A stretch of DNA of 64,000 nucleotides from JBOFBH01 sp051657715 (GCA_051657715.1 JBOFLF010000061.1:18532-82531), one strand, 5' to 3'. Shown: positions 15,908 through 25,552, counted from the stretch's first letter. Numbers and translations are program-made. Notes: generated by a model from the sequence alone, not told the origin.

Positions 15908-17557
15908 GTGCCTGACGGACCGCTGATCGTGCAGAGCGACAAGACGCTGCTGCTGGAGGTCGACCACCCCGCCGCGGGCGCCTGCCGGCAGGCGATCGCC
16001 CCGTTCGCCGAGCTGGAACGGGCGCCGGAGCATGTGCACACCTACCGGCTCACTCCGCTCGGGCTGTGGAACGCCCGAGCGGCCGGGCACGACGCCGAGC
16101 AGGTGGTGGACGCGCTGCTCACCCACTCCCGCTACCCGGTGCCGCACGCCCTGCTGGTGGACGTCGCGGAGACCATGTCCCGCTACGGCCGGCTGCGTCT
16201 GGAGAAACACCCGAGCGACGGCTTGGTGCTGCACGCGGTCGACGTCCCGGTGCTCGAGGAGGTGCTGCGCAGCAAGCGGGTCCAACCTCTGGTCGGTCGC
16301 CGGCTGGGCGACGAGACCGTCGCCGTGCATCCCAGCGAGCGCGGGCACCTCAAGCAGGTGCTGCTCAAGCTCGGCTGGCCGGCGCAGGATCTCGCCGGCT
16401 ACGTAGACGGCGAGGCGCACCCGATCGAGCTGGCCACCGACGGCTGGTCGCTGCGTCCGTACCAGGCCGCGGCGGTGGACGGCTTCTGGCACGGCGGGTC
16501 CGGGGTGGTGGTGCTGCCGTGCGGGGCCGGCAAGACCCTGGTGGGCGCGGCCGCGATGGCGCGGGCGTCGTCCACCACGCTGGTCCTGGTGACCAACACG
16601 GTGGCCGCCCGGCAGTGGCGGGACGAGCTGCTGCGACGCACCTCGCTCACCGAGGACGAGATCGGCGAGTACTCCGGGGCTCGCAAGGACGTCCGCCCGG
16701 TGACCATCGCCACCTACCAGGTGCTGACCGTGAAGCGGAAGGGGGTCTTCCCGCACCTGGAGCTGCTGGACGCCCGGGACTGGGGCCTGGTCGTCTACGA
16801 CGAGGTGCACCTGCTGCCCGCGCCGATCTTCCGGATGACCGCGGACCTGCAGGCCCGGCGCCGCCTCGGCCTGACCGCCACCCTGGTCCGTGAGGACGGC
16901 CGAGAAGGCGACGTGTTCAGCCTGATCGGCCCCAAGCGGTACGACGCCCCGTGGAAGGACATCGAGTCCCAGGGGTACATCGCGCCCGCGGACTGCGTCG
17001 AGGTCCGGGTCACCTTGCCAGACGCCGAGCGGCTGACCTACGCCACCGCCGAGCCGGACGTGCGGTACCGGCTCGCGGCGTCCAGCGACGTCAAGACCCG
17101 GGTGGTCGAGCGGCTGGTCGCCCAGCACGCCAGCGAGCCGACCCTGGTGATCGGCCAGTACCTGGACCAGCTGGAGGAGCTGGGCGACCGGCTCGGCGCC
17201 CCGGTGATCACCGGGGGGACGACGGTCCGCGAGCGGCAGCGGTTGTTCGACGCCTTTCGTGCCGGGCAGCAGCGGCTGCTGGTGGTGAGCAAGGTGGCGA
17301 ACTTCTCCATCGACCTGCCCGAGGCGAGCGTGGCCATCCAGGTGTCCGGCTCGTTCGGCTCCCGGCAGGAGGAGGCTCAGCGGCTGGGTCGGCTGCTGCG
17401 CCCCAAGGGCGACCACCGGACCGCCCGCTTCTACACCCTGGTCGCCCGGGACACCGTGGACGCCGACTTCGCCGCCCACCGCCAGCGCTTCCTCGCCGAG
17501 CAGGGCTATGCGTACCGCATCATCGACGCCGACGACGTACCGGAGATCCCTGCGTAG
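15908..17557 (+). CDS. XPB/ERCC3-type DNA repair helicase
   Basis: A 549-residue superfamily 2 helicase from the GTG at 15908. Walker A is PCGAGKT near residue 203, the DEVH box (VVYDEVHLL) lies near 296, motif III is LGLTATLVREDG and motif VI QRLGRLLRPK. The N-terminal 180 residues form the DNA-damage-recognition-like domain of bacterial XPB proteins. Bacterial and archaeal XPB unwinds DNA 3' to 5' and can act with a nuclease; its cell role in actinomycetes is not settled. Length and motifs are complete. The paired helicase-associated gene is 1 kb upstream. Confidence 0.95.
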   Translation: MPDGPLIVQSDKTLLLEVDHPAAGACRQAIAPFAELERAPEHVHTYRLTPLGLWNARAAGHDAEQVVDALLTHSRYPVPHALLVDVAETMSRYGRLRLEKHPSDGLVLHAVDVPVLEEVLRSKRVQPLVGRRLGDETVAVHPSERGHLKQVLLKLGWPAQDLAGYVDGEAHPIELATDGWSLRPYQAAAVDGFWHGGSGVVVLPCGAGKTLVGAAAMARASSTTLVLVTNTVAARQWRDELLRRTSLTEDEIGEYSGARKDVRPVTIATYQVLTVKRKGVFPHLELLDARDWGLVVYDEVHLLPAPIFRMTADLQARRRLGLTATLVREDGREGDVFSLIGPKRYDAPWKDIESQGYIAPADCVEVRVTLPDAERLTYATAEPDVRYRLAASSDVKTRVVERLVAQHASEPTLVIGQYLDQLEELGDRLGAPVITGGTTVRERQRLFDAFRAGQQRLLVVSKVANFSIDLPEASVAIQVSGSFGSRQEEAQRLGRLLRPKGDHRTARFYTLVARDTVDADFAAHRQRFLAEQGYAYRIIDADDVPEIPA

Positions 17558-17757
17558 GGGCCAGAAACACCTGCGGGCTTGCCCGTCAACCGGTCAGCGC
17601 CTCCAGCGCAGCCGCGCACTCACGTCGCCAGCCAGCGCTCATGATTTCGCTCACCCCCGCCATCGCCACCAGGGGTAGCTCCTCGCATACTCTCAGTCAG
17701 CCAATCGGCGACTCCACGCCTGCAGCGGCAATTGAATCTCATCAGAGGGAGCACTTC

Positions 17758-20700
17758 ATGGGTCTGTTCCGCCGTAAGGTGACGGCCACCGTCGCCGTTG
17801 TGATCGCGACCGCCGGGTTGACGGGGCTCAGCGTCGGCGTCAAGCCCGACCGCGCGATCGCCACCCCGGGGTCTCCCGGGGTGCCCGGGCCGGGGATCCT
17901 CCTTTTCGAGGAGGACTTCGAGAACAGCCCCAACGCCACCATCACCCCGTTGGCCTCGTACGCCTCCGCCACCGGGCAGGCCTACACCGCGGACCCAGCA
18001 TGGCTAGACACCAATGACTGCAACGGGTTCGTCCTCAGCGCATCGGTGCCGCTGGCGAATTACGGCAGCTGCCTCGGTACTTTTTGGTATCACCCGATCG
18101 GGCGGTTGCGGGAGCTGGCTGACGCCGTCGGTCAGTTCAACGGCCAGCCAGCCGGCGAGAACTCACTGGTGTCCGCCTACACGTTCAAGATCAACCGCGC
18201 ATCGGGCCTCGTGGAGTTCCAGACGGCGGCGGCTGTTCCGCTATCGCCGGTACCAGGTGGGCGGTTCGTCAGCTTCTCGGTCGACATCGGTGCACAGAAC
18301 TGTGATGCAGCGATCTACTCCCCTCTCCTGCAGTTCGCTCTGAGCAGCGGCGGCTCTGAGACGCCGATGGGCGATCCGATCGACGGCTGCGGTGGCCTGA
18401 CCGGCTTCGTTACCAATGTCGACCGTCTGGTGACCAACGAGGGCGTGTACTTCGCCGGGTCCAGCCTGGACGTGGTGATGCGCAACCTCGAAGGTCGCCA
18501 GAACGGCAACGACCACGCCTTCGACAACATTCGCGTCATCGACACGACGCCGCAGATCGATAAGTCGTTCAGCCGACCGACGACCGCGGTCGGCTCCTCG
18601 GTGCGGGCGACCTTCACCATCACCAACACCGACGAGCTGGGCGCCAAAGCCGGCTGGGAGTTCACCGACACCTTGCCATCCGGCATGACCATCGCCGACC
18701 CAGCCGACTTCTCCACCACCTGCGAGAACGGCGCGTTCACCGGTACGGCCGGGGGGAGCCAGGCGGCCTTCTCCGGTGACCTGACCACCGGGCAGGCGTC
18801 GTGCACCCTCAGCATCTCGGTGACGTCGAGTACCGCCGGTTCGTACACCAACGGTCCCGGAGACATCTCTGATGTCCGAGGGCTGCTGCTTCCAGCCGAT
18901 GCCACGGTCGAGTTCGTCGCCCCCGAAGCGACCGCCGACACCTCGACAACTCCGCAGGACGTGCCGGTCACGGTGCCGGTGCTGACCAACGACACGTTCC
19001 CACCAGGCAGCACGGCGGACCCGGCCAGCGTCCAGCTGCGCGATCCCGCCACCGGCAGCTACGGCACCACCGTCACCATCCCCGGTGAAGGCACCTACAC
19101 CGTGAACCCAGCCACCGGCGAGGTGGCCTTCGACCCGGTGCCGTCCTTCGTCGGCAACGCCACCCCCATCACGTACCGGGTCGCCGACGACCTGGGCAAC
19201 ACCGCGACCGCCACGATCGGCATCGAGGTGACCCAGATCGTCCCCACCGCCCAGGACGACTCGGCGTCCACTGCGGTCGACACCAACGTGACGATCCCGG
19301 TCGTCGCCAACGACCAACCCGGTGATCCGTCGGCGCCGTTGGATCCGACGTCCGTGCGGTTGCGTAACCCCGCCACCGGAGCCTTCGGCACGACCGTGAC
19401 GATCCCCGGTGAGGGCACCTACACGGTGAACACCACCACCGGCGCCGTGGCCTTCGACCCGCTACCGACGTTCTTCGGCGCGGCGACCCCGATCACCTAC
19501 CGGGTCGCCGACGACAACGGCAGCACGAGCACGGCCTCGATCGAGGTCACCGTGGCCCCCGACGACCCGCAGGCCAACGCCGACACCGCCTCGACGTCCC
19601 AGGGCGTTCCGGTGACCACCTCCGTGCTGACGAACGACACCCCGGGCAGCCTGCCGCTCGATCCGACGACCGTCCGCCTGCAGGACCCGGCGACCGGTTC
19701 GTTCGGCACGACCGTCACCATCCCCGGTGAGGGCACCTACACGGTGAACACCACCACCGGCGCCGTGACCTTCGCTCCCGAGCCGTCCTTCACCGGCGCG
19801 GCGACCCCCATCACCTACCGGGTCGCCGACACCGACGGGACCACCACGACGGCCGACTACACGGTCACCGTCGCGGCCGTCACTCCGACCGCCAGCAACG
19901 ACTCGGCCACCCTGCCCTCCGGGACCTCGGTGACCATCCCGGTCCTCGGCAACGACCGTCCCGGCCACTCCGCCGTGCCGCTCGACGCCGCCACGGTGCG
20001 GCTGCAAGACCCGGCGACCGGCGCCTATGGGACGTCGGTCACGATCCCGGGGGAAGGAACCTACGAGGTGAGCTCGACGGGCGTCGTCACGTTCACCCCG
20101 CTGGACACCTTCACCGGCCCCGCGACACCGGTCACGTACCGGGTGGCCGACGCCAACGGGGTGACCGACACCGCGACGATCTCGGTCACGGTGTCCGACC
20201 CGCCGAAGGCCGAGGACGACACCGCGACCACATCTCAGGACACCACCACCACCGTCGACGTCACGGCCAACGACAACCCCGGCGCGAACGGCGGTGCGCC
20301 GCTCGACCCCACCACAGTGCGGCTGCGGGACCCGGCGACCGGCGCCTACGGCACCAGCGTCACCATCCCCGGTGAGGGCCGATACACGGTCGACAGCGCG
20401 GGGAAGGTGACGTTCGATCCGGTGCCGGGCTTCGCCGGGCCGGCCACACCGATCACCTATCGGGTGGCTGACCGCGACGGTCTCACCACCACCGCCACCC
20501 TCACCATCTCGGTCACTCCCAAGCCGGCCGCGCGACCCGACGAGGTGATCGCTGGGTCCGGTGCCATGGTGATACTGAATCCTCTGGGCAACGACCGCCC
20601 GTCCAGCGGGGCGAAGTTCCTGTTGAACACGATGCGCTTGGTCGATCCGGGCACGGGAAGGCTGGTCACGTCGATCTTCATCCCAGGCCAGGGCCGCTGG

Positions 20701-20985
20701 ACGGTCCTGGCCGACGGTCGGGTCGCGTTCACCGCTGTTGATGGCTTCTCCGGCCAGGCGACCATCGACTACGTGGTGCAGGACTCCTCCGGTCGCCGTA
20801 CCGGATCCACGCTGAGCGTCGCGGTCAGCGACGACGGCGCACCGGTGACCAGCGATGAGCTGAGCGGCCTGCCGTCCACCGGCAGTCAACCCGGCCCGTT
20901 CGTCGGCGCAGGCCTGGGTCTGCTCGCGATCGGTGCCGCCCTCACCGCAGCCGCCCGTCGCAGACGCTACGGAGGCGAAGCCTGA
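17758..20985 (+). CDS. LPXTG-anchored surface protein with CshA-type fibril repeats
   Basis: A 1075-residue protein from the ATG at 17758 (GAGGGAG upstream). It has a signal peptide (MGLFRRKVTATVAVVI...), a non-repetitive domain to about residue 260 and a DUF11/DUF7933-like beta domain (TFTITNTDELGAKAGWEF). Six CshA-type fibril repeats of about 100 residues run to about 1030. Each carries LRDPATGS or similar, then VTIPGEGTYTV, then PITYRVAD. The C-terminus is LPSTG, a hydrophobic helix and ARRRR, a sortase signal that would bond it to peptidoglycan. CshA proteins are adhesins in streptococci. The sixth repeat has diverged. No sortase gene is in the window. Confidence 0.92.
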   Translation: MGLFRRKVTATVAVVIATAGLTGLSVGVKPDRAIATPGSPGVPGPGILLFEEDFENSPNATITPLASYASATGQAYTADPAWLDTNDCNGFVLSASVPLANYGSCLGTFWYHPIGRLRELADAVGQFNGQPAGENSLVSAYTFKINRASGLVEFQTAAAVPLSPVPGGRFVSFSVDIGAQNCDAAIYSPLLQFALSSGGSETPMGDPIDGCGGLTGFVTNVDRLVTNEGVYFAGSSLDVVMRNLEGRQNGNDHAFDNIRVIDTTPQIDKSFSRPTTAVGSSVRATFTITNTDELGAKAGWEFTDTLPSGMTIADPADFSTTCENGAFTGTAGGSQAAFSGDLTTGQASCTLSISVTSSTAGSYTNGPGDISDVRGLLLPADATVEFVAPEATADTSTTPQDVPVTVPVLTNDTFPPGSTADPASVQLRDPATGSYGTTVTIPGEGTYTVNPATGEVAFDPVPSFVGNATPITYRVADDLGNTATATIGIEVTQIVPTAQDDSASTAVDTNVTIPVVANDQPGDPSAPLDPTSVRLRNPATGAFGTTVTIPGEGTYTVNTTTGAVAFDPLPTFFGAATPITYRVADDNGSTSTASIEVTVAPDDPQANADTASTSQGVPVTTSVLTNDTPGSLPLDPTTVRLQDPATGSFGTTVTIPGEGTYTVNTTTGAVTFAPEPSFTGAATPITYRVADTDGTTTTADYTVTVAAVTPTASNDSATLPSGTSVTIPVLGNDRPGHSAVPLDAATVRLQDPATGAYGTSVTIPGEGTYEVSSTGVVTFTPLDTFTGPATPVTYRVADANGVTDTATISVTVSDPPKAEDDTATTSQDTTTTVDVTANDNPGANGGAPLDPTTVRLRDPATGAYGTSVTIPGEGRYTVDSAGKVTFDPVPGFAGPATPITYRVADRDGLTTTATLTISVTPKPAARPDEVIAGSGAMVILNPLGNDRPSSGAKFLLNTMRLVDPGTGRLVTSIFIPGQGRWTVLADGRVAFTAVDGFSGQATIDYVVQDSSGRRTGSTLSVAVSDDGAPVTSDELSGLPSTGSQPGPFVGAGLGLLAIGAALTAAARRRRYGGEA

Positions 20986-21008
20986 TCAGGACTGCCTGAT
21001 CAGGACTG

Positions 21009-21051
21009 AACGAGGAATGCCTGGACCAGATGGGTCCAGGCATTCCTCGTT
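21009..21051. terminator. Strong hairpin terminator after the fibril gene
   Basis: A perfect 19-bp stem (21009-21027 with 21033-21051, AACGAGGAATGCCTGGACC) has a 5-nt loop and lies 23 bp after the fibril protein stop. No clear T-run follows, as is common in actinomycetes. Confidence 0.85.
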
Positions 21052-21208
21052 TCTGAGAACAACACACGCCGCCGCAGGAGTGGGGCCGCAGAACTACTCG
21101 TCGGCCATGCCTCCGTCCTCGAGCCGGGGTCGTTCACCGGCTGACCGACCCGACGTCCAGCCAACTCCCAGGAGGGCGCCTCACACTGGGTGCAGGAGGT
21201 GAGCACTC

Positions 21209-21922
21209 GTGGTGTCGTCCGATACCCCGCAGGCGCGGCTGCTCGTCGTCGAGGACGAGCCGAACATCCGTGAGCTGTTGTCCACGTCGCTGCGGTTCGC
21301 CGGGTTCGACGTGCACACCGCCGCAGACGGCGCCACCGCGCTCAAGCTGGCCGAGAGCACCCGACCGGACCTGCTGGTGCTCGACGTCATGCTGCCGGAC
21401 ATGGACGGCTTCGCGGTCACCCGTCGCTTGCGGGACGGCGGGCGACGGGTGCCGATCCTGTTCCTGACCGCCCGGGACGGCACCGACGACAAGGTCACCG
21501 GCCTGACCGTCGGCGGCGACGACTACGTCACCAAGCCCTTCAGCCTCGAGGAGGTGGTCGCGCGGATCCGGGCCGTGCTGCGCCGCACCGGCGACCACCA
21601 GTCCGAGGGTTCGCGACTGGTGTTCGCGGATGTCGAGCTGGACGAGGACTCCCACGAGGTGTGGCGAACTGGGCGGCCGATCGACCTGTCCCCCACCGAG
21701 TTCAAGCTGCTGCGCTACTTCATGCTCAACCCGAACCGGGTGCTGTCCAAGGCGCAGATCCTGGACCACGTGTGGGACTACGACTTCCGCGGCGAGGCCG
21801 GGATCGTCGAGTCGTACGTCTCCTACTTGCGCCGCAAGGTGGATGCCGCGGACGGGCCACCGTTGATCCACACCCGCCGGGGAGTCGGGTACGTGCTGAG
21901 GCTGCCACCCGGTCATGCCTGA
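21209..21922 (+). CDS. OmpR-family response regulator
   Basis: A 237-residue protein from the GTG at 21209, 9 nt after AGGAGG. The receiver domain has the acidic pair VVEDEP, the phosphoacceptor Asp in LVLDVMLPDMDG, Thr in FLTARD and Lys in YVTKPFSLEE. The C-terminal winged helix has LSPTEFKLLRYF and the recognition-helix region ESYVSYLRRKVD, then TRRGVGYVLR. It is closest in style to PhoP/TrcR/MprA regulators. The stop overlaps the kinase start by 8 bp, so the two form an operon with the HtrA gene just downstream. Confidence 0.95.
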   Translation: MVSSDTPQARLLVVEDEPNIRELLSTSLRFAGFDVHTAADGATALKLAESTRPDLLVLDVMLPDMDGFAVTRRLRDGGRRVPILFLTARDGTDDKVTGLTVGGDDYVTKPFSLEEVVARIRAVLRRTGDHQSEGSRLVFADVELDEDSHEVWRTGRPIDLSPTEFKLLRYFMLNPNRVLSKAQILDHVWDYDFRGEAGIVESYVSYLRRKVDAADGPPLIHTRRGVGYVLRLPPGHA

Positions 21923-23663
21923 GGCCAATGCCCTCAGGCCCGCAGGAGTTCCCCCCGCCACATCGGGCCGACCTCCCGAAACCGCTGTGCTGCAGCGGAT
22001 TCGGCAACGCCTCGACACCGTCCCGCTCCGGGACCGACTGGTGGCGGTGCTGGTGGTGATCACCCTGGTCGCCCTGGTGGTCACCGGCGCGTCCGCGGTG
22101 TCGCTGCTGCGCGGCGAGCTCGTGGGCAAGCTGGACAACCAGATCACCAGCTCGTTGCGCGCCTGGCTGCGCGACCCGGTGCGGGACACTGGCCGGCCAC
22201 GCGGGCTGCCCACCAACGTCTACGGCGCCGTGGTGTTCGACGACGGCCAATCGCTGCTGATCAACCGCGGCCTGACCGCCCGCGCCCCGGACCTGCGCGC
22301 GATCACGTCCGAACGGACCACCCGGCGAGACGGCCTGCCGTTCACCGTGCGTGGCCGGGGTGGGGACGACTGGCGGGTGGTGGCGGTTCGGGCGCAGGAC
22401 ACGGCCACCGGCCAAGCCGTCACCGTCGTCGTCGGCCAGCCCTTGGCCGACGTCCAGGACACCGTGACCCGGATGCGTCAGATCCTGCTGCTGATCGGGA
22501 TGGCCGTGCTGTCCACGGTCGGGTTGTTGGGCTGGATGGTGATCCGACGGTCGTTGCGGCCGCTGCGCGAGGTCGAGACGGTGGCCGGGGCGATCGCGGC
22601 CGGTGATCTCGGGCAGCGGGTGCCGCGGCAGCCGGAGTCCACCGAGGTGGGCCGGCTGGCCACCGCGCTGAACGCGATGCTGGCGCAGATCGAACGGGCC
22701 TTCCGGGCGCAGGCGGCATCCGAGGAACGGATGCGGCGGTTCGTCTCGGACGCGAGCCACGAGCTGCGCACGCCGCTGGCCGCCGTGCGCGGGTACGCCG
22801 AGCTGTACCGGCAGGGTGCGGTGCGGCAGCCGGACGACGTCGCGTCGGTCATGCGCCGGATCGAGACCGAGGCCACCCGGATGGGTGGGCTGGTCGAGGA
22901 TCTGTTGACCCTGGCCCGGCTCGACGAGCAACGACCGCTGCACCGCACCCCGGTGGACCTGACGGTGCTGGCCGCGGACGCCGTGCAGGACGCCCGGGCG
23001 CTCGACCCCGGGCGGGACGTCACACTGCTCGGCCGCGACGGCCCGGTGGCACCGGTGATGGTTCTAGGTGACGAAGCCAGGTTGCGGCAGGTGGTCGGCA
23101 ACCTGGTCGCGAACGCGCTGCGGCACACCCCGCCCGGTACGCCAGTGGAGATCGCGGTGGGCCGGGACCCCGGTGACGCCCCTGGCCTTGGGCCGCCCCC
23201 TCAGTCATCCACGGCCAGTGTGCCCCTTGGGCCGACGGCCAGTGCGCCCCTTAGGCCGACGGCCAGTGCGCCGGCCACTGGGTCACCGTCGGCGGCCGTG
23301 GCCCCCTCACAGGCAACGGCTGCCAGCCCGGTGTACGGCGTCATCGAGGTGCGCGATCATGGTCCGGGCATCCCCGCTGCCCTCGTCGGTCAGGTCTTCG
23401 AACGGTTCTTCCGGGCGGACGCCTCACGGCAGCGAAGGTCCGGCGGAACCGGCTTGGGTTTGGCCATCGTCGCCGCGATCGTCACCGCCCACGACGGTCA
23501 GGTCGGCATCCGGCAGACCCTCGGCGGTGGCGCGACGCTCGCGGTCCGCATCCCGGCCGCCCGCAGCGGGCCGATGACCGACGAGGACATGGATGACGAG
23601 GCGTCCAACGCGGGGCCTGCCGACGACGTCCAGTCACAGGTCAAGGAGACAGACCTCCGCTGA
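21915..23663 (+). CDS. Membrane sensor histidine kinase
   Basis: A 582-residue kinase with a membrane helix at about 43-65, an extracytoplasmic sensor, a second helix near 195-215 and a HAMP domain. The phosphoacceptor His is in SDASHELRTPLAAV near 281. The N-box is NLVANALRHTP near 395, G1 is DHGPGIP near 481 and G2 GGTGLGLAI near 510. A Pro/Ala-rich insertion of about 55 residues encoded by short DNA repeats (23210-23300) separates the N-box strand from G1. It would phosphorylate the regulator encoded just upstream. An envelope stress signal is plausible from the HtrA neighbour. Confidence 0.93.
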   Translation: MPEANALRPAGVPPATSGRPPETAVLQRIRQRLDTVPLRDRLVAVLVVITLVALVVTGASAVSLLRGELVGKLDNQITSSLRAWLRDPVRDTGRPRGLPTNVYGAVVFDDGQSLLINRGLTARAPDLRAITSERTTRRDGLPFTVRGRGGDDWRVVAVRAQDTATGQAVTVVVGQPLADVQDTVTRMRQILLLIGMAVLSTVGLLGWMVIRRSLRPLREVETVAGAIAAGDLGQRVPRQPESTEVGRLATALNAMLAQIERAFRAQAASEERMRRFVSDASHELRTPLAAVRGYAELYRQGAVRQPDDVASVMRRIETEATRMGGLVEDLLTLARLDEQRPLHRTPVDLTVLAADAVQDARALDPGRDVTLLGRDGPVAPVMVLGDEARLRQVVGNLVANALRHTPPGTPVEIAVGRDPGDAPGLGPPPQSSTASVPLGPTASAPLRPTASAPATGSPSAAVAPSQATAASPVYGVIEVRDHGPGIPAALVGQVFERFFRADASRQRRSGGTGLGLAIVAAIVTAHDGQVGIRQTLGGGATLAVRIPAARSGPMTDEDMDDEASNAGPADDVQSQVKETDLR

Positions 23664-23670
23664 TGAGCGC

Positions 23671-23698
23671 GGTCAGGGAACTCTCAGGAACATCCCAG
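23671..23698 (+). promoter_or_regulatory. Three 11-bp spaced TCAG-type direct repeats (candidate regulator site)
   Basis: GGTCAG at 23671, TCTCAG at 23682 and TCCCAG at 23693 start exactly 11 bp apart, one DNA turn, just after the kinase stop and 64 bp before the HtrA start. OmpR-family regulators, including mycobacterial PhoP and MprA, bind direct repeats with this kind of spacing. Control of the protease by the adjacent regulator is inferred. Confidence 0.5.
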
Positions 23699-23761
23699 CG
23701 ATACATCACCGGGATGATGTGGGATAGAAGGGTCAGTACGCCGATGGAGGGTGGACGTCAG

Positions 23762-25495
23762 ATGTCCGGGACCGTGGACCACGAGCAGAACGACCAGCAA
23801 GCGGGGTCGCCCCCCGTCGAACCGACGCGTCCGCCTGCAGGTGACTTCCCGCAGCACCACACCCCGCACCCGCCGTCCTCGGGGCCGCCCCGACCTCCGG
23901 CACCACCCGAGACCCCGTCTCTGGAGCACCCGTGGCCACAGAGCCCGACGCCACAGAGCCCGACGCCGCAGCACGGGAACCCGGTGCGGCAGCACACACC
24001 CGACACACACCCGACAGCCCCATGGCCCCAGAACCCTTTCGCCCAGCCGGACACCCACAACCCGTACGGCGACCAGCCTCAGAACCCGTACGACCACCCG
24101 GCCCACCCTCAGGACCCGTACGCCCAGCACTCCCAGGCCTCGTACCCCCAGACGCGAGACCCGTACGCCCAGCCGGTCTATCCGCCGCCTCACCCGCAGC
24201 AGGCAACCGGGCACGAGATGTCCGGGCAGCACGCTTCCGGGCAGCACGCTGAGGGCGAGCAGGTCACGTGGTACGGCGCGCCCACCGCATCCGGAGGGGT
24301 GGGGGCGCCTCCGGGTGATTCCATCAACGCGTCCCCCGTCAGTGGCCCGGCCCCGTCCCGAGGGCGTCGGCGTCGTGAGCTGGTCGCCGTCACCATGGTG
24401 GCCGCACTGGTCGCTGGGGGTACGACCGCCGGCGTCCTTGCCGCCGGTGACGACCCGTCGACGGCTGCCAACGCCACCACTTCGTCGGACACCGGCGCGG
24501 CCGGTACCGGGAACGGGCCGGTCGCGCTCGATCCCGGCGCCGGGGTGGACTGGGGAAAGGTCTCCCGCGCGGTTCAGCCCAGCGTGGTCGCGATCACCGC
24601 CGAGGCCCGCGGCGCACGCGACGGGGGCCAGGGGTCTGGTGTGCTGCTGGACGACCAGGGCCGGGTCCTGACGAACAACCACGTCGTGCAGGCCGGCAGC
24701 GGCGACCCCGAGCTGACCGTCACGCTCTCGGACGGCCGCAGCTACCAGGCGAAGATCGTCGGGACCGACCCCTCTACCGACCTCGCGGTGATCCAGATGA
24801 GCGGGGCGACGGAGCTGCGGCCCGCGACACTCGGCGACTCCGATGAGATCGGGGTGGGGTCGCCGGTGATGGCGCTCGGCAACCCACTCGGCTTGTCCGG
24901 GACCGTGACCACCGGCATCGTCAGCGCGCTCGACCGCCCGGTCACGACCCAGCAGGACGGCGGCGCGGGTGGGAACGCCAACGAGCCGGTGGTCACCAAC
25001 GCCATCCAGACCGACGCGGCGGTTAACCCGGGCAACTCCGGCGGCGCCCTGGTCGATGCCCAGGGGCGGGTGATCGGTATTCCGTCGTCCATCGCGTCGC
25101 TCGGCGCCGGGATCGGCGGCCAGTCCGGGAGCATCGGCCTCGGTTTCGCGATCCCGATCAACGAGGCGAAGGCGATCGCCGACCAGCTCATCGAGGACGG
25201 CAAGGCCGAGCACCCCTATCTGGGCGTCCGGCTGGACAACGGCACCGTGCGGCAGGGCGCCGCCGAACGGTCAGCGGCCAGGATCAGCCGGGTGGAGCCC
25301 GGCACCCCCGCCCAGCAGGCCGGTCTGCGCGCCGGGGACTCGGTGCTCGCGGTCAACGGTGAAGCGGTCAACGGGTCGCAGTCCCTGGTGGCGCAGATCC
25401 GCGAACGTCAGGTCGGGCAGCGCGTGGAGCTGACGATCTGGCGTGACGGCCAGGAGCAGAAGGTGCCCGTGACGCTCACCTCGCGCCCAAGCTGA
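23762..25495 (+). CDS. HtrA/DegP-like membrane serine protease with PDZ domain
   Basis: A 577-residue protein from the ATG at 23762 (GGAGG 11 nt upstream; an ATG at 23744 is possible). The first 200 residues are a Pro/Gln/His-rich cytosolic arm. A membrane helix follows an RGRRRREL stop-transfer. The trypsin-like domain has His in TNNHVV near 307, Asp in STDLAVIQM near 340 and Ser in NPGNSGGAL near 424. A PDZ domain (YLGVRLDNG, then GTPAQQAGLRAGDSVL) ends the protein. It should degrade or refold misfolded envelope proteins. The regulator-kinase-HtrA order mirrors mprA-mprB-pepD of mycobacteria. Confidence 0.95.
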   Translation: MSGTVDHEQNDQQAGSPPVEPTRPPAGDFPQHHTPHPPSSGPPRPPAPPETPSLEHPWPQSPTPQSPTPQHGNPVRQHTPDTHPTAPWPQNPFAQPDTHNPYGDQPQNPYDHPAHPQDPYAQHSQASYPQTRDPYAQPVYPPPHPQQATGHEMSGQHASGQHAEGEQVTWYGAPTASGGVGAPPGDSINASPVSGPAPSRGRRRRELVAVTMVAALVAGGTTAGVLAAGDDPSTAANATTSSDTGAAGTGNGPVALDPGAGVDWGKVSRAVQPSVVAITAEARGARDGGQGSGVLLDDQGRVLTNNHVVQAGSGDPELTVTLSDGRSYQAKIVGTDPSTDLAVIQMSGATELRPATLGDSDEIGVGSPVMALGNPLGLSGTVTTGIVSALDRPVTTQQDGGAGGNANEPVVTNAIQTDAAVNPGNSGGALVDAQGRVIGIPSSIASLGAGIGGQSGSIGLGFAIPINEAKAIADQLIEDGKAEHPYLGVRLDNGTVRQGAAERSAARISRVEPGTPAQQAGLRAGDSVLAVNGEAVNGSQSLVAQIRERQVGQRVELTIWRDGQEQKVPVTLTSRPS

Positions 25496-25552
25496 CCAGC
25501 ATCAGGTCCACAAGCGGCCGACCGGCAAGACGTGCAGCCGGTCGTCGAAGGC

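Noticed and set aside
16951..17757. In-frame extension of the fibril gene through the XPB gene
   Set aside because: It is an open frame caused by high G+C; the signal peptide and ribosome binding site place the start at 17758.
19462..20889. Long minus-strand frame opposite the CshA repeats
   Set aside because: Its composition is a mirror of the repeats, it has no recognisable domain, and the sense strand has strong family evidence.
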